Translations under genes and position numbers: made by a program
Shown: positions 54,834 to 63,601 of the stretch, piece by piece
Numbering within the stretch: position 1 is the first letter of the stretch
Layout of the letters: every line of letters begins with the position of its first letter
The notes under the pieces: model-generated
What the model saw: the letters and a program-made list of their open reading frames with translations, nothing else
Told to the model about the DNA's origin: nothing
The model's database searches: none
From: Paraburkholderia flava
GTDB taxonomy: Bacteria > Pseudomonadota > Gammaproteobacteria > Burkholderiales > Burkholderiaceae
Direction of reading: 5' to 3'
Length of the DNA stretch: 64,000 nt
NCBI RefSeq assembly: GCF_004359985.1
Contig: NZ_SMRO01000003.1
Coordinates: 239,523 to 303,522 of the forward strand

Positions 54834-55340
54834 TCATTGCGACGGCGGCTCTCCCGTCTCCGATCGCACCGACTGCGCGGGCATCGCGTGAACTTCGGAC
54901 GCATCCTGCGGCGTCGCTGCGCTATCCGATGTGTTGTCCGGCGCAGTCGCGGTGCCGTTTCTCACGAACTGCTTGAAGTCCGCGCCTGCTCGCCACGGAT
55001 CGGGCTTGCAGCCGAGCGCGCTGTCGCAATGCGCGGCGAAGCCGATCGTCGACGTGCCGTCGTTGTTCGGCGCCTTCGTGATCTGATAGGCGAGCGCGCG
55101 TTTGCCGCCGTCGGGTCCGGTGGTCTGGATCAGTGAGTCGCTGGCCGTTTGCAGCGGATAGCGCGAGTGATCGGTGACCCAGGTTTTCGCGCGTTGCCAC
55201 CACAGGGTGCACTGCGTGTCGCTCGTGCACGTAAGCGGCGCGGTGGCGATCTGCATGACGTCGGGTTCGACCTGACCGCGCGTCGTACAACCGGCAGCGA
55301 GCGTCCCGAGAATGACTATCGACAGGCATTGCTTGATCAC
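54834..55340 (-). CDS. putative lipoprotein of unknown function
   Basis: This 168-residue protein has a lipoprotein signal (MIKQCLSIVILGTLAAGC; acylated Cys 18) and a mature domain with four cysteines in CTSDTQCTLW and HCDSALGCKP, probably two disulphides. The tail after residue 130 is Ala/Ser/Thr/Pro-rich. I do not recognise a named family, though such proteins are frequent in Burkholderia. It is convergent with the EmrB gene, only 10 bases apart. Confidence 0.78.
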   Translation of the reverse strand: MIKQCLSIVILGTLAAGCTTRGQVEPDVMQIATAPLTCTSDTQCTLWWQRAKTWVTDHSRYPLQTASDSLIQTTGPDGGKRALAYQITKAPNNDGTSTIGFAAHCDSALGCKPDPWRAGADFKQFVRNGTATAPDNTSDSAATPQDASEVHAMPAQSVRSETGEPPSQ

Positions 55341-55548
55341 GACGAACCTCCGTTGGCGAAGCGATATGTGTCGAGCCGATCGTGCAGCGAGCAGCTACCG
55401 ACATGACGATATATGGGTTGGACCCTCGTAACGCAGGTGTGTTTCAACGGATCGACGGTTCCGGGAAAACTTGCCGTCGTCGCTGTATGTGGCGATCGAA
55501 GCCGTAGCGCTTACCGGTTCGTCGGTGCGTGCTGATGGAGAAACAAAA

Positions 55549-55573
55549 AAAGGCAGCCGTGCAGGCTGCCTTT
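55549..55573 (-). terminator. rho-independent terminator of gshA
   Basis: AAAGGCAGCC (55549-55558) and GGCTGCCTTT (55564-55573) pair over GTGCA; on the minus strand a T-tract (TTTTTTTG) follows. It lies about 45 bases beyond the gshA stop. Confidence 0.88.
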
Positions 55574-55615
55574 CTCATGCGAATCTTCTTTTGAATCGCG
55601 CTTGCCGCGCGGCGC

Positions 55616-57229
55616 CTATACGCTGAAACGGTTCAACGTATAGGCACGATACGCAGCGACGAACGCATCGAACGACCCGATTTCTTCACGCTCCAGCTTC
55701 GCCTGCTCGCCGAGCGACTGCTCTGCGAGCGCCATGAATTCCTGCGTCTTTGCCGCATCGAGCGGACGACTGCGGAACAGCGCCGCATGCGCTTCGCTCT
55801 GTTCGAGTGCGAACGCGAGAAAGCTCTGCTGTTTGTCGCGCATCGTTTGCAGCACGCGTGCCGACGGCGTCAACGAAGAATCGGCGAGCTTCGCGCGTTG
55901 CACGGCGACCGCGCGCGCGTGGCTGTCGTTACCGTGCAGCGCATCGAGTTTCGCGGCGGCGACATCGATCTTCGCGAGCAGTTCTTCGGCCCACTCCGTC
56001 ATCGCGATGGTTTCGCCGTCGCGCGTCAGCTCGAGACCGGGCTTGCGACCTTCCATCGTCACACTGCCGAAATTGCGGTTCGCTTCGCAATACGCGTCGG
56101 GCGGCAACGGTGCGCTGTCGTCGAGTGCGCAGACCAGCAGATACGCGTCGAGAAAACGCGACGTCTCGAGCGAAATGCCGACCGGTTCGAACGGATCGAT
56201 GTCCATGCAGCGCACTTCGACGTATTGCACACCGCGCGCCGCGAGTGCATGCAGCGGACGCTCGCCGGGATACGTGACGCGCTTCGGCCGGATCGTCGAG
56301 TAGAACTCGTTTTCGATCTGCAGCACGTTGGTGTTGATCTGCACCCACTCGCCGTTGCGGTGCGTGCCGATCGCCTCGTATTGCGGATACGGCTGGCTCA
56401 CGGCCTGCGCGAGCGCGTCGAGATAACCCTGCAGCGTGTCGTAGTCCGCATGCAGCGCCGCTTGCGCCGTGGTGTTCGAGTAGCCGAGATCGCTCATCCG
56501 CAGACTTGTCGCGTACGGGCGATACAGCGTGTCGGCGTCGAAGGTTTCGAGCGTGTTCGGACGGTCGCGCAGGAAGCGTCGATCGAGTGCGGGCGATGCG
56601 CCGAACAGGTACATCAACAGCCAGTTCGTGTGGCGGAAATTACGGATCAGCGCGAGGTAGCGTTCGGACTGGAAATCGACCGGGCTCGCGGTGGATTGCT
56701 GATCGGCGTGCAGCAGGCGCCACACTTCATCGTTCAGCGAGTAGTTGTAGTGAATGCCGGCGATGCATTGCATCGTGCGCCCGTAGCGCAACGCGAGACC
56801 CACGCGATACACGTACTTCAGCTTGCCGATGTTCGACGAGCCGTAGTGTGCGATCGGAATTTCATCGTCGGCCGGCAGCAAGCCGGGCATCGATTCGTTC
56901 CACAGGATCTCGTCGCCAAGCGACATGTAGACGAAACGATGCAGCGTGTCGAGTTGCTCCAGCGTGAGCGACACATCGCGCTCGGCGGGCGTGATGAGTT
57001 CGATCAACGCTTCCGAATAGTCGGTGGTCAGCGACGGATGCGTCAGTGCCGAGCCGAGCGCGCGCGGATGCGACGTCGTCGCGAGACGGCCGTCGCGAGT
57101 CACGCGCAGGCTCTCCTTTTCGATGCCGCGCAAGCCGGTGATGAGCGCGTCCGCTTGCGGACCGGCGCTCAGCACGGACAGACGATGAGAGAGCGCGTCG
57201 AGCGCGCGGGAAGCAGAAGTGTTTGACAT
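55616..57229 (-). CDS. gshA: glutamate-cysteine ligase (type 1, GshA)
   Basis: This 537-residue enzyme makes gamma-glutamylcysteine, the first step of glutathione synthesis. Its E. coli-type motifs are GIEKESLRV near residue 29, YSEALIELITP, HYNYSLNDEVW and YVEVRCMDIDPFEP. The start at 57229 gives MSNTSASRALDALSHRLSVL; a longer frame (57325) is not protein-like. It differs in family from the YbdK ligase at 29967. It is a single gene with its own terminator. Confidence 0.95.
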   Translation of the reverse strand: MSNTSASRALDALSHRLSVLSAGPQADALITGLRGIEKESLRVTRDGRLATTSHPRALGSALTHPSLTTDYSEALIELITPAERDVSLTLEQLDTLHRFVYMSLGDEILWNESMPGLLPADDEIPIAHYGSSNIGKLKYVYRVGLALRYGRTMQCIAGIHYNYSLNDEVWRLLHADQQSTASPVDFQSERYLALIRNFRHTNWLLMYLFGASPALDRRFLRDRPNTLETFDADTLYRPYATSLRMSDLGYSNTTAQAALHADYDTLQGYLDALAQAVSQPYPQYEAIGTHRNGEWVQINTNVLQIENEFYSTIRPKRVTYPGERPLHALAARGVQYVEVRCMDIDPFEPVGISLETSRFLDAYLLVCALDDSAPLPPDAYCEANRNFGSVTMEGRKPGLELTRDGETIAMTEWAEELLAKIDVAAAKLDALHGNDSHARAVAVQRAKLADSSLTPSARVLQTMRDKQQSFLAFALEQSEAHAALFRSRPLDAAKTQEFMALAEQSLGEQAKLEREEIGSFDAFVAAYRAYTLNRFSV

Positions 57230-57464
57230 CGATGCGATTGCAGGTCGGGCGTTGTCTGCCGCCAGGTGCCGCCTGTCGGCGGCCGACAACGTTCGGCGGA
57301 TTCTTGGTAGCGGGCACTTTAACATCTCGCCGGAAGACCCGCTTGAGGCTGCTTCGGGGTCACTTTACGGCTGCTCGGCGCGTGCCGGCGCGCCTCTCGG
57401 CGACTCCCCGCTAGTTTGCCTGCACGTTCGCGAGCTGCGTCACTGTGATATCTGTCAGCCCCGC

Positions 57465-58385
57465 TCAACCGCCGCGCGCAGCTCCTGCCCGATCCGCGAC
57501 TTCATTCCACAGATGCATCGCCGCGTACGCGCGCCACGGGCGCCAGTCGTCGGTGCGTGCGCGTTGCTGCGTCGCGCGAATCAACGCGGGGTCGCGTGCG
57601 GTGATCGACTGCATCAGCACGAGGTCCAGCGCGGGCCATGCGTCGGCGTCGCGCCATGCGCGCATCGCGACGTATTCGACGGTCCACGGTCCGATGCCCG
57701 GCAGCGCAAGCAATGCGGCGCGTAATGCGGTTGCGTCGTCGATGGCGCTGTCGAGCGGCACGTCGCCGCTTGCGACCGCGCGTGCGAATCCCTGGAGCGC
57801 CGCGACGCGTTTGCCCGGCATGCCGATCTTGTCGAGATCGACAGCGGCGAGCGCGGCCGGCGTCGGAAAGCGCCACGCCGTGTTCTCGTGCGGATGATCG
57901 ACGATGCGCTCGCCGGCACGCTGCACGAGCCGGCCGATGATCGTCGTCGCAGCCTTCACGCTGACCTGCTGACCGACGATTGCGCGCACGACCAGCTCGA
58001 AACCCGACCACGCGCCGGGCACGCGCAGACCGGGTGCCGCGGCGAAGAGCGGCGCGAGCCACGGGTCGTTCGCGAAATGCGCAGCGATCTTTTTCGGGTC
58101 CGCGTGCAGATCGAACATGCGCGCGATCGGTGCGGCGAGCGCATCGGCGTGACGGCTCGCGGCGCCTTCGATCGTCGCGACGATGCAGCGTTTGCGCGGA
58201 TGCAGACGGACGGTGAGTGTGCCGCCGTCGCCGGCCCAGTCGATTGCGCGGCGATACGCACCGTCCTCGACGGCTTCGACGCCGAGCGTCGCGCGCCCCG
58301 CGAAGAAGCGCAGGATGCGCGGCCAGTCGAAGGGTGCCTTGAACGGCAATTCCAGCGAGACAACGTCAGCGATGTCGGTGCTCAA
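57465..58385 (-). CDS. alkA: DNA-3-methyladenine glycosylase II (AlkA)
   Basis: This 306-residue base-excision glycosylase has an AlkA N-terminal domain (LELPFKAPFDWPRILRFFAG) and an HhH-GPD domain with ALLALPGIGPWTVEYVAMRA followed by the catalytic Asp in WPALD. The start is taken as TTG 58385, which overlaps the ada stop (TTGA); the frame continues far upstream inside ada and is not used. It probably forms an operon with ada, as in other proteobacteria with adaptive alkylation responses. Confidence 0.88.
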   Translation of the reverse strand: MSTDIADVVSLELPFKAPFDWPRILRFFAGRATLGVEAVEDGAYRRAIDWAGDGGTLTVRLHPRKRCIVATIEGAASRHADALAAPIARMFDLHADPKKIAAHFANDPWLAPLFAAAPGLRVPGAWSGFELVVRAIVGQQVSVKAATTIIGRLVQRAGERIVDHPHENTAWRFPTPAALAAVDLDKIGMPGKRVAALQGFARAVASGDVPLDSAIDDATALRAALLALPGIGPWTVEYVAMRAWRDADAWPALDLVLMQSITARDPALIRATQQRARTDDWRPWRAYAAMHLWNEVADRAGAARGG

Positions 58386-59482
58386 GCGGCGTGATCCAGA
58401 TCGGCGGTGATGGGTTGGGCGACCTGCGCGCCGGTGCGATGAGCTTCCGCATCGAGCAGCGCGGCCTTGCGCGGCAGGCCCCATCGATAGCCGGCCAGCG
58501 CACCGCCCTTCTGTATCACACGATGACACGGAATGGCCAGCGCGACCGGGTTCGACGCACAAGCGCTTGCGACCGCCCGCACCGCGCGCGGCGAACCGAC
58601 TTCGGCAGCGATCTCCGAATAGCTGCGGGTCTCGCCGTACGGAATGCGCCGCAGCGCATCCCACACGCGCTGCTGGAACGCAGTGGCCGCGATGTCGAGC
58701 GGCAGATCGACGCGGCGACGCGTGCCTTCCAGATACGCGCCGATCTGCTCGACGAACGGCGCGAGCTGCGCGGCGTCTTCGATCAGTTCCGCGTTCGCGA
58801 ACTCGCCGCGCAGTTCGTCGACGAGCGCATGCGTGTCGTCGCCGAATGCGATCTTGCAGATGCCCTTGTCGGTCGTCGCGACCAGCACGAGGCCGAGCGG
58901 TGTCGGCGCGCTCGCGTAATGCACGACGACGCCTGCGCCCTTGCGTCGATAGTCGGACGGCGCCATGCCGAGTTCGGCGGCAGCGGTGTCGTACATCCTC
59001 GACGGCGAACCGAAGCCCGCGTCGACGCTCGCCCGGGTCACGGCCGTGCCGCGCCCGAGCGCATCGCGCAGAGCCGCGCCCCGCTGCGCCGCCTGATACT
59101 GCCGCGGCGACACGCCGACCACGCGCTTGAAAAGCCGCTGCAGATGGAACGGGCTCACGTGGACGAGGTCGCTCAGTTGCGCGAGCGTCAGACGCTGCTG
59201 CGGATCGGCGTCGAGCGCCGCGCACGCGCGATTCACGATCTCGATTTCGCGCGGCAGCCGGCCAGGCTGACAGCGCTTGCAGTCGCGGAAACCGGCGGCG
59301 CGCGCATCGTCCAGCGAAGCGAAGAAATCGACGTTTTCACGGCGCGGCTGGCGCGACGCGCACGACGGTCGGCAGAACACGCCCGTCGTTTTGACGCCGT
59401 AGAAGAAGGTGCCGTCGGCGTCGGTATCGCGGCTCGTGACGGCGGCCCAGCGTTCGGCGGCGGTGGAATAGCCCGTTTTCAT
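58382..59482 (-). CDS. ada: bifunctional DNA methyltransferase/transcriptional activator Ada
   Basis: This 366-residue adaptive-response protein has an N-terminal zinc/phosphotriester domain with cysteines in VFCRPSCASRQP and CKRCQPGR, then an AraC helix-turn-helix (LTLAQLSDLVHVSPFHLQRLFK). The C-terminal O6-methylguanine domain carries the acceptor Cys in ALAIPCHRVIQ. It is followed directly by alkA. All key residues are present, so inducible alkylation repair is expected. Confidence 0.95.
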   Translation of the reverse strand: MKTGYSTAAERWAAVTSRDTDADGTFFYGVKTTGVFCRPSCASRQPRRENVDFFASLDDARAAGFRDCKRCQPGRLPREIEIVNRACAALDADPQQRLTLAQLSDLVHVSPFHLQRLFKRVVGVSPRQYQAAQRGAALRDALGRGTAVTRASVDAGFGSPSRMYDTAAAELGMAPSDYRRKGAGVVVHYASAPTPLGLVLVATTDKGICKIAFGDDTHALVDELRGEFANAELIEDAAQLAPFVEQIGAYLEGTRRRVDLPLDIAATAFQQRVWDALRRIPYGETRSYSEIAAEVGSPRAVRAVASACASNPVALAIPCHRVIQKGGALAGYRWGLPRKAALLDAEAHRTGAQVAQPITADLDHAA

Positions 59483-59628
59483 GGTGGGTTCCGGAGACAG
59501 TTTCGATGGTCACCAATGTAGTCCGCAGGTCGACACAGTACGCCCCGGATCTTGCTCTGTCATTGCACTGGATGCGGTGCGAACGGCTCTGCTTCGGGGG
59601 CGGAGCCTCCCTGGACGCGGCTCCCCGG

Positions 59629-59660
59629 CCCGGGAATGCTAGGGAATGTCAATTCCCGGG
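59629..59660. repeat. inverted repeat upstream of the sRNA candidate
   Basis: CCCGGGAAT (59629-59637) and ATTCCCGGG (59652-59660) pair over 14 bases and are followed by TTTT on the plus strand. It could insulate the small RNA promoter from upstream read-through. Confidence 0.5.
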
Positions 59661-59678
59661 TTTTCCCTTAAAAAGTTA

Positions 59679-59707
59679 TTGCGTCGCACCAACCCGTTGT
59701 GTATAGT
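59679..59707 (+). promoter_or_regulatory. sigma-70 promoter of the sRNA candidate
   Basis: TTGCGT (59679-59684) and TATAGT (59702-59707) are separated by exactly 17 bases. Transcription would begin near 59713. Each hexamer departs from consensus at two or fewer positions. Confidence 0.68.
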
Positions 59708-59712
59708 GGTTC

Positions 59713-59775
59713 TTGTCTCCTCCATGTCTCCTCCTGATATGGATTAAGCCCGCTCCCAGTGAGCGGGCTTTTTTT
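59713..59775 (+). ncRNA. candidate small RNA with anti-Shine-Dalgarno motifs
   Basis: About 62 bases run from the predicted start to the end of the terminator. The 5' part contains TCTCCTCC twice (within 59714-59735), each complementary to AAGGAGGA-type ribosome binding sites; it then has a strong GC-rich terminator. Short toxic betaproteobacterial RNAs with such motifs have been described, and this may be one. No open frame of note lies within it. The exact ends are guesses. Confidence 0.55.
59746..59775 (+). terminator. rho-independent terminator of the sRNA candidate
   Basis: AAGCCCGCTC (59746-59755) and GAGCGGGCTT (59761-59770) pair over CCAGT and are followed by a T-run to 59775. Confidence 0.9.
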
Positions 59776-59852
59776 CGTCTGCATTTTCCCTTCCCCCCAT
59801 CCGCGTTCTTCTACACTTCCGGTAACCGGACAGCCTCGGCGAGGGAGTTTCC

Positions 59853-60260
59853 ATGCAGATCCATATTCGCGAGATCGATCATGTCGTGATCCGGGCCGCC
59901 AGCCTCGACACGATGACGCGGTTTTATTGCGACGTGCTCGGGTGCAGTGTCGAAAAGGAGCAGCTTGAACTGGGTTTGATCCAGCTGCGCGCGGGCCGTT
60001 CGCTGATCGATCTGCTGCAGGTCGGCGCGAGAATCGACCGTGCCGATAGCGGCACACCGGGCGCGGGACGCAATATGGATCACCTGTGTCTGCGCGTCGA
60101 ACCGTTCGACGCCGACGCGTTGCAGAAACATCTGACGGAATGCGGTGTGCGGCTCGGCGAGCGCGCGATGCGCTACGGCGCGGATGGCTTCGGTATGTCG
60201 GTGTACCTGTTCGATCCGGAAGGCAATATGGTCGAACTCAAGGGGCCGCCTGACGCCTGA
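59853..60260 (+). CDS. VOC-family (glyoxalase/bleomycin-resistance fold) protein
   Basis: This 135-residue protein has two beta-alpha-beta repeats with a metal-binding His in IDHVVIRAASLD and Glu near the C-terminus (FDPEGNMVELKGP); HLCLRVEPFD carries a second His. Substrates of such proteins cannot be told from sequence. The gene has GCGAGGGAG ahead of the ATG. A promoter is not obvious beyond the upstream small RNA terminator. Confidence 0.87.
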   Translation: MQIHIREIDHVVIRAASLDTMTRFYCDVLGCSVEKEQLELGLIQLRAGRSLIDLLQVGARIDRADSGTPGAGRNMDHLCLRVEPFDADALQKHLTECGVRLGERAMRYGADGFGMSVYLFDPEGNMVELKGPPDA

Positions 60261-60285
60261 AGGTACTGCCTTCCCTTTGCCTCGA

Positions 60286-60840
60286 TCACGCGTTGGCCGG
60301 TTCTTTCAGCACCGTCCATTCGATCGGCACCGGATCGGCCTGCGACGAGCCGAGCCATGCGGCCCCGTCCTGCACCGTGCACTGCAGGCGCATCGTGCGT
60401 TCGGCGAGACTGCCGAGCGACGCGGCGACTTCATCGCCCAGCGACCAGACGGTCACATTGCGCAGCCGATCGACCTTGCCGCGCACGCCCTGCCACCAGA
60501 TATCCGACGTCCGGCCGCCATACGCGATCACGATCACTTCGTTCGCACGGCCGCTCGCCTTCGCGATCCGGCGTTCGTCCGGCTGCCCGACGTCGATCCA
60601 CGTCTCGATCGCACCGGTCAGGTCTTTTTGCCACAGGTCGGGTTCGTCGATATCGGACAGGCCTTTGCAGAACTCCAGGCGCTCCTGCGCAAACAACGCG
60701 AACGCGGCGACGCGAACCATCATCCGTTCGTCGGTTTCGGACGGATGACGGGCGATCGTCAACGCATGGTCGGCGTAGTAATGCCGGTCCATGTCGGCGA
60801 TCTGCAGATCGGCTTTATAAATGGTCGATTTGAGAGCCAT
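60286..60840 (-). CDS. yaeQ: YaeQ family protein
   Basis: This 184-residue protein begins MALKSTIYKADLQIADMDRH and has DLWQKDLTGAIETWIDVGQP, both typical of the YaeQ family, which has a PD-(D/E)XK nuclease-like fold; activity is uncertain. The start at 60840 is chosen over 60858 by family N-terminus. It is convergent with the VOC gene. Confidence 0.9.
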   Translation of the reverse strand: MALKSTIYKADLQIADMDRHYYADHALTIARHPSETDERMMVRVAAFALFAQERLEFCKGLSDIDEPDLWQKDLTGAIETWIDVGQPDERRIAKASGRANEVIVIAYGGRTSDIWWQGVRGKVDRLRNVTVWSLGDEVAASLGSLAERTMRLQCTVQDGAAWLGSSQADPVPIEWTVLKEPANA

Positions 60841-61028
60841 GCGACACCAGAAGCCCACGTAGGGCCGAAGAAAATAGGAAGATCGACAGCGCGCTGCCGT
60901 TGTCCGATCAGCATTTATCGTGCCGTCGACGGAGGGCAGGCGCGCGTGATGATACCCAATGTGACGCCCGCGTGGCGCGTGCGTGCAAAACGGTCACAGC
61001 GGCGGCGCTTCGTCCGGCATGCGCAAAT

Positions 61029-61063
61029 AAAAAGCGGCCGGGGAAAATTCCCGGCCGCTTTTT
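61029..61063. terminator. strong bidirectional terminator
   Basis: A 14-bp stem (61029-61042 with 61050-61063) has a GCGGCCGGG core and A5/T5 ends, so it can act on either strand. It lies about 87 bases beyond the stop of the small exported-protein gene (61150, minus), which it most likely terminates. Confidence 0.88.
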
Positions 61064-61149
61064 ACACGCATCCGTTCAAGCCGACCCGAAAAAGTCGGCT
61101 AATTCGCAGCCCGGTTTTATCGACTCGAGGCCGCAGGTATTTACCAGCG

Positions 61150-61491
61150 TTACGGCTTGATAAACCGGTCGTTGGTCCAGAGCCCTTGCGTATCGCTATT
61201 GCCGGAATTCACGAATTCGACTTCGTGACCAACGACACGCACGACGCGGAAATTCGCATTTTCAGGCGTCGAAAGACATTGGAAGCCGGAGAAGAACTCC
61301 TGCATTTTCTGCTGCTCGCCGGCTTGCGCATGCTGGTTGACCGCGTCCAGATTATCCTTGGACAGACAGCCGTATGCGTTCGGCTTGAACTGGATCGTCT
61401 GCTGCGGCTTGATGACGACGTCCTGTGCCTGCACCGCCGATGCAACCGCCAATCCCGCCACTGCAAAAAGAAGAGCAACGCGCTTGATCAT
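61150..61491 (-). CDS. small exported protein of unknown function
   Basis: This 113-residue protein has a signal peptide (1-22, cleavage AVQA|QD). The mature domain of about 90 residues has two cysteines (AYGCLS, GFQCLS) that may form a disulphide and no known motif. I do not recognise a family. It has a strong terminator downstream and a 475-base gap upstream. Confidence 0.75.
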   Translation of the reverse strand: MIKRVALLFAVAGLAVASAVQAQDVVIKPQQTIQFKPNAYGCLSKDNLDAVNQHAQAGEQQKMQEFFSGFQCLSTPENANFRVVRVVGHEVEFVNSGNSDTQGLWTNDRFIKP

Positions 61492-61966
61492 GTTCAGCCT
61501 CCGTGCGGATGATTGCTCAGGTTAGCTATGTATTTAACTTCAATGGGGCATCCGCACCTTGCACTTTAGGAAACGCTGCGAGGAGCACAAGCACATCTTG
61601 TGTGCGACCGCAACAGCGGCGAATTGTCGCACCTGCGTCAATGAAGGTTTCGAGGCGGAGGGTGGGGCGAAAAGACGCAGTAACGTAATACGCGCACAGT
61701 CGAAACGCTTAAGTAGAGCCTTTAATGGCAATGGTCTGCGTCGTTGATTCGCGTAAACACGGAGACGCATTTAAGCGATTTAATAAAAATCCGTTAAAAC
61801 GTGATGCGGCGCACACAAAGTCATTTAGCGAATTAAGCGTCTGGCCCGCTTTTGCAGATTAAAAAGAATGCCAGCTCCGTTTTCCGGACCGGAAGAGGGA
61901 GCGCGATTGGTGCTTGCAACGGGCTGAGGTTCGTGGATAAATCGACTCTCCTCAGGAGATAAAGCT
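61492..61966. other. AT-richer gap upstream of the LysE-type exporter
   Basis: This 475-base region is less GC-rich than its surroundings. TTAAGCG occurs three times (61706-61712 on minus; 61771-61777 and 61833-61839 on plus). Small open frames here have no support. The exporter has GGAGATAAAGCT before its ATG. Confidence 0.5.
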
Positions 61967-62593
61967 ATGACACTCGCCCACTGGCTTCCGTTCGCCATTG
62001 CTTCGGCCATTCTCGTGGCGATTCCCGGCCCGACCGTTCTGCTCGTGATTTCCTACGCGCTCGGTCACGGCCGCCGCTACGCACTGACGACGACGGCCGG
62101 CGTCGCGCTCGGCGACCTCACCGCGATGACCGCTTCGATGCTCGGGCTTGGCGTGCTGCTCGCGGCGTCGGCGGCGCTCTTTACCGCGGTTAAGTGGGTC
62201 GGTGCGGCGTATTTGATCTATCTCGGCATCAAGCTGTGGCGCGCACCCGTGATGGAGGCCGATGCGCCGGCCTCGGCGGAAACACGCACCGGCCGCATCT
62301 TCGCCCATGCGTATGCGGTCACCGCGCTGAACCCGAAAAGCATCATCTTTTTCGTCGCGTTCGTGCCGCAGTTCATCGATCCGCACGCGGCCGCGTTGCC
62401 GCAGATCGTCATCTTCGAGGCGACGTTCATCATTCTGGCGACGTCGAATGCACTGGCTTATGCGTTGATTGCGTCGGCGGCGCGGCGCGCGATTCGCAGC
62501 GCGCGCGTGCAGCGTACGATCAATCGCACCGGCGGCACGCTGCTGATCGGCGCGGGTATTTTCGCGGCTGCGTGGAAGAAAGCGGCGGCTTAA
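61967..62593 (+). CDS. LysE/RhtB-family amino-acid exporter
   Basis: This 208-residue inner-membrane exporter has about six hydrophobic segments. The N-terminus ILVAIPGPTVLLVISYALGH carries the LysE-family PGP motif, and ALNPKSIIFFVAFVPQFIDP is another family block. Substrate (threonine, homoserine, leucine or other) is not predictable. The ribosome site GGAGAT precedes the ATG. It is convergent with speG. Confidence 0.92.
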   Translation: MTLAHWLPFAIASAILVAIPGPTVLLVISYALGHGRRYALTTTAGVALGDLTAMTASMLGLGVLLAASAALFTAVKWVGAAYLIYLGIKLWRAPVMEADAPASAETRTGRIFAHAYAVTALNPKSIIFFVAFVPQFIDPHAAALPQIVIFEATFIILATSNALAYALIASAARRAIRSARVQRTINRTGGTLLIGAGIFAAAWKKAAA

Positions 62594-62621
62594 GCGTGGA
62601 TGTCGCGGGCGCGGCGCTTGA

Positions 62622-63161
62622 TTAAGGCGCCCGCCTGCCGGCGAAGAAGTCGCGCTGGAACATGCACATGCGCAGCGCGTTGTGATACGCGCCGTTGCCG
62701 AAGAATTCCTCGATCAACTCCGCTTCGTGTACGAAGCCGCATTTCTCGTACACGTGAATCGCGGCGGCATTCGATTTGTCGACGATCAGATAAATCTTGC
62801 GCAGATTCAGCACGGAAAACGCGTAATCGACGGCGAGCATCGTCGCGATCGACGCATACCCTCGACCTTGCGCACGCGGCGCGATGATGATCTGGAATTC
62901 GCCGCGTCGGTGGATGTAGTCCAGTTCGATCAATTCGACGAGACCGACGGTTTGGGCGGCGGCATCGATTGCGACGAAGCGCCGTTCGCGCTGATCGTGC
63001 ACGTGCTGATCGTAGAGTTGCGACAACTCGGAGAACGTTTCGTACGGTTCCTCGAACCAGTAACGCATGATTTTCGCATCATTGTTGAGGCCGTGAACGA
63101 AGCGCAGATCATCGCGCTCGAGCGGTCGTAGCGTCAGTTCGATGTTGCGTTCTGTGGTCAT
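62622..63161 (-). CDS. speG: spermidine N1-acetyltransferase SpeG
   Basis: This 179-residue GNAT acetyltransferase inactivates spermidine. It has [39 protein letters not shown] and the acetyl-CoA loop [13 protein letters not shown] near residue 90, all typical of Spe[15 protein letters not shown] at 63161 is the chosen start; the frame extends to 63230. Convergent with the LysE gene, 28 bases apart. Confidence 0.93.
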   Translation of the reverse strand: MTTERNIELTLRPLERDDLRFVHGLNNDAKIMRYWFEEPYETFSELSQLYDQHVHDQRERRFVAIDAAAQTVGLVELIELDYIHRRGEFQIIIAPRAQGRGYASIATMLAVDYAFSVLNLRKIYLIVDKSNAAAIHVYEKCGFVHEAELIEEFFGNGAYHNALRMCMFQRDFFAGRRAP

Positions 63162-63433
63162 GGATTTCCCCCGGCGATGATTGATTATGTGCGCCGCCTG
63201 TTCGGCGCGTCGAGGGTTAGGCGCGTCCATGTGCCCGAGGTTCGCCCGGCACCGCGTATGCGATGCAACACCGCTTCTCGCCGGGACTGCTGGGTGCGGT
63301 TCTCTGCGGATATCAGCGTCGTGTTGTCGCAGGCACCGGAATTGCGCCTCGCACGATGTGAGGGGTGGCGCACGCGGACTGCGCGCCGTCCGCCTACAAT
63401 GAAATGACAGCTTGTGCAGATCGGGAGGCTATC

Positions 63434-63601
63434 GTGGTCGAGCACGTGATATTGGGTATATTTCTCGTGGTCCCGTTACTGATCGTCGCGTTTCTGTTTT
63501 CCGACGAGCTTTGGCAGGAACATCGGCAGCGCGGACAGCTGCCGCGTGAGCGGCGCATGGACTGGCGTCATCCGATCCGCAGTCTGCGGCATCCGCACTG
63601 A
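63434..63601 (+). CDS. small single-span membrane protein
   Basis: This 55-residue protein starts with GTG after GGGAGG: VVEHVILGIFLVVPLLIVAF. One membrane segment is at about 5-23, followed by a basic cytoplasmic tail rich in Arg, His and Pro. No known family. A longer in-frame ATG (63365) adds a non-conserved N-terminus and is less likely. Confidence 0.62.
   Translation: MVEHVILGIFLVVPLLIVAFLFSDELWQEHRQRGQLPRERRMDWRHPIRSLRHPH

Larger units (their letters stand above)
59483..59852. other. intergenic region with a small transcription unit
   Basis: This 370-base gap between ada and the VOC gene holds two hairpins (59586-59606 and 59629-59660), then a promoter, a short transcribed segment and a terminator, all on the plus strand. 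It does not look like leader of the VOC gene alone, because the terminator ends 78 bases before that start. Confidence 0.6.

Noticed and set aside
57465..59225. Long N-terminal extension of AlkA (586 codons)
   Set aside because: The extension lies inside ada in another frame; the TTG start overlapping the ada stop gives a normal AlkA.
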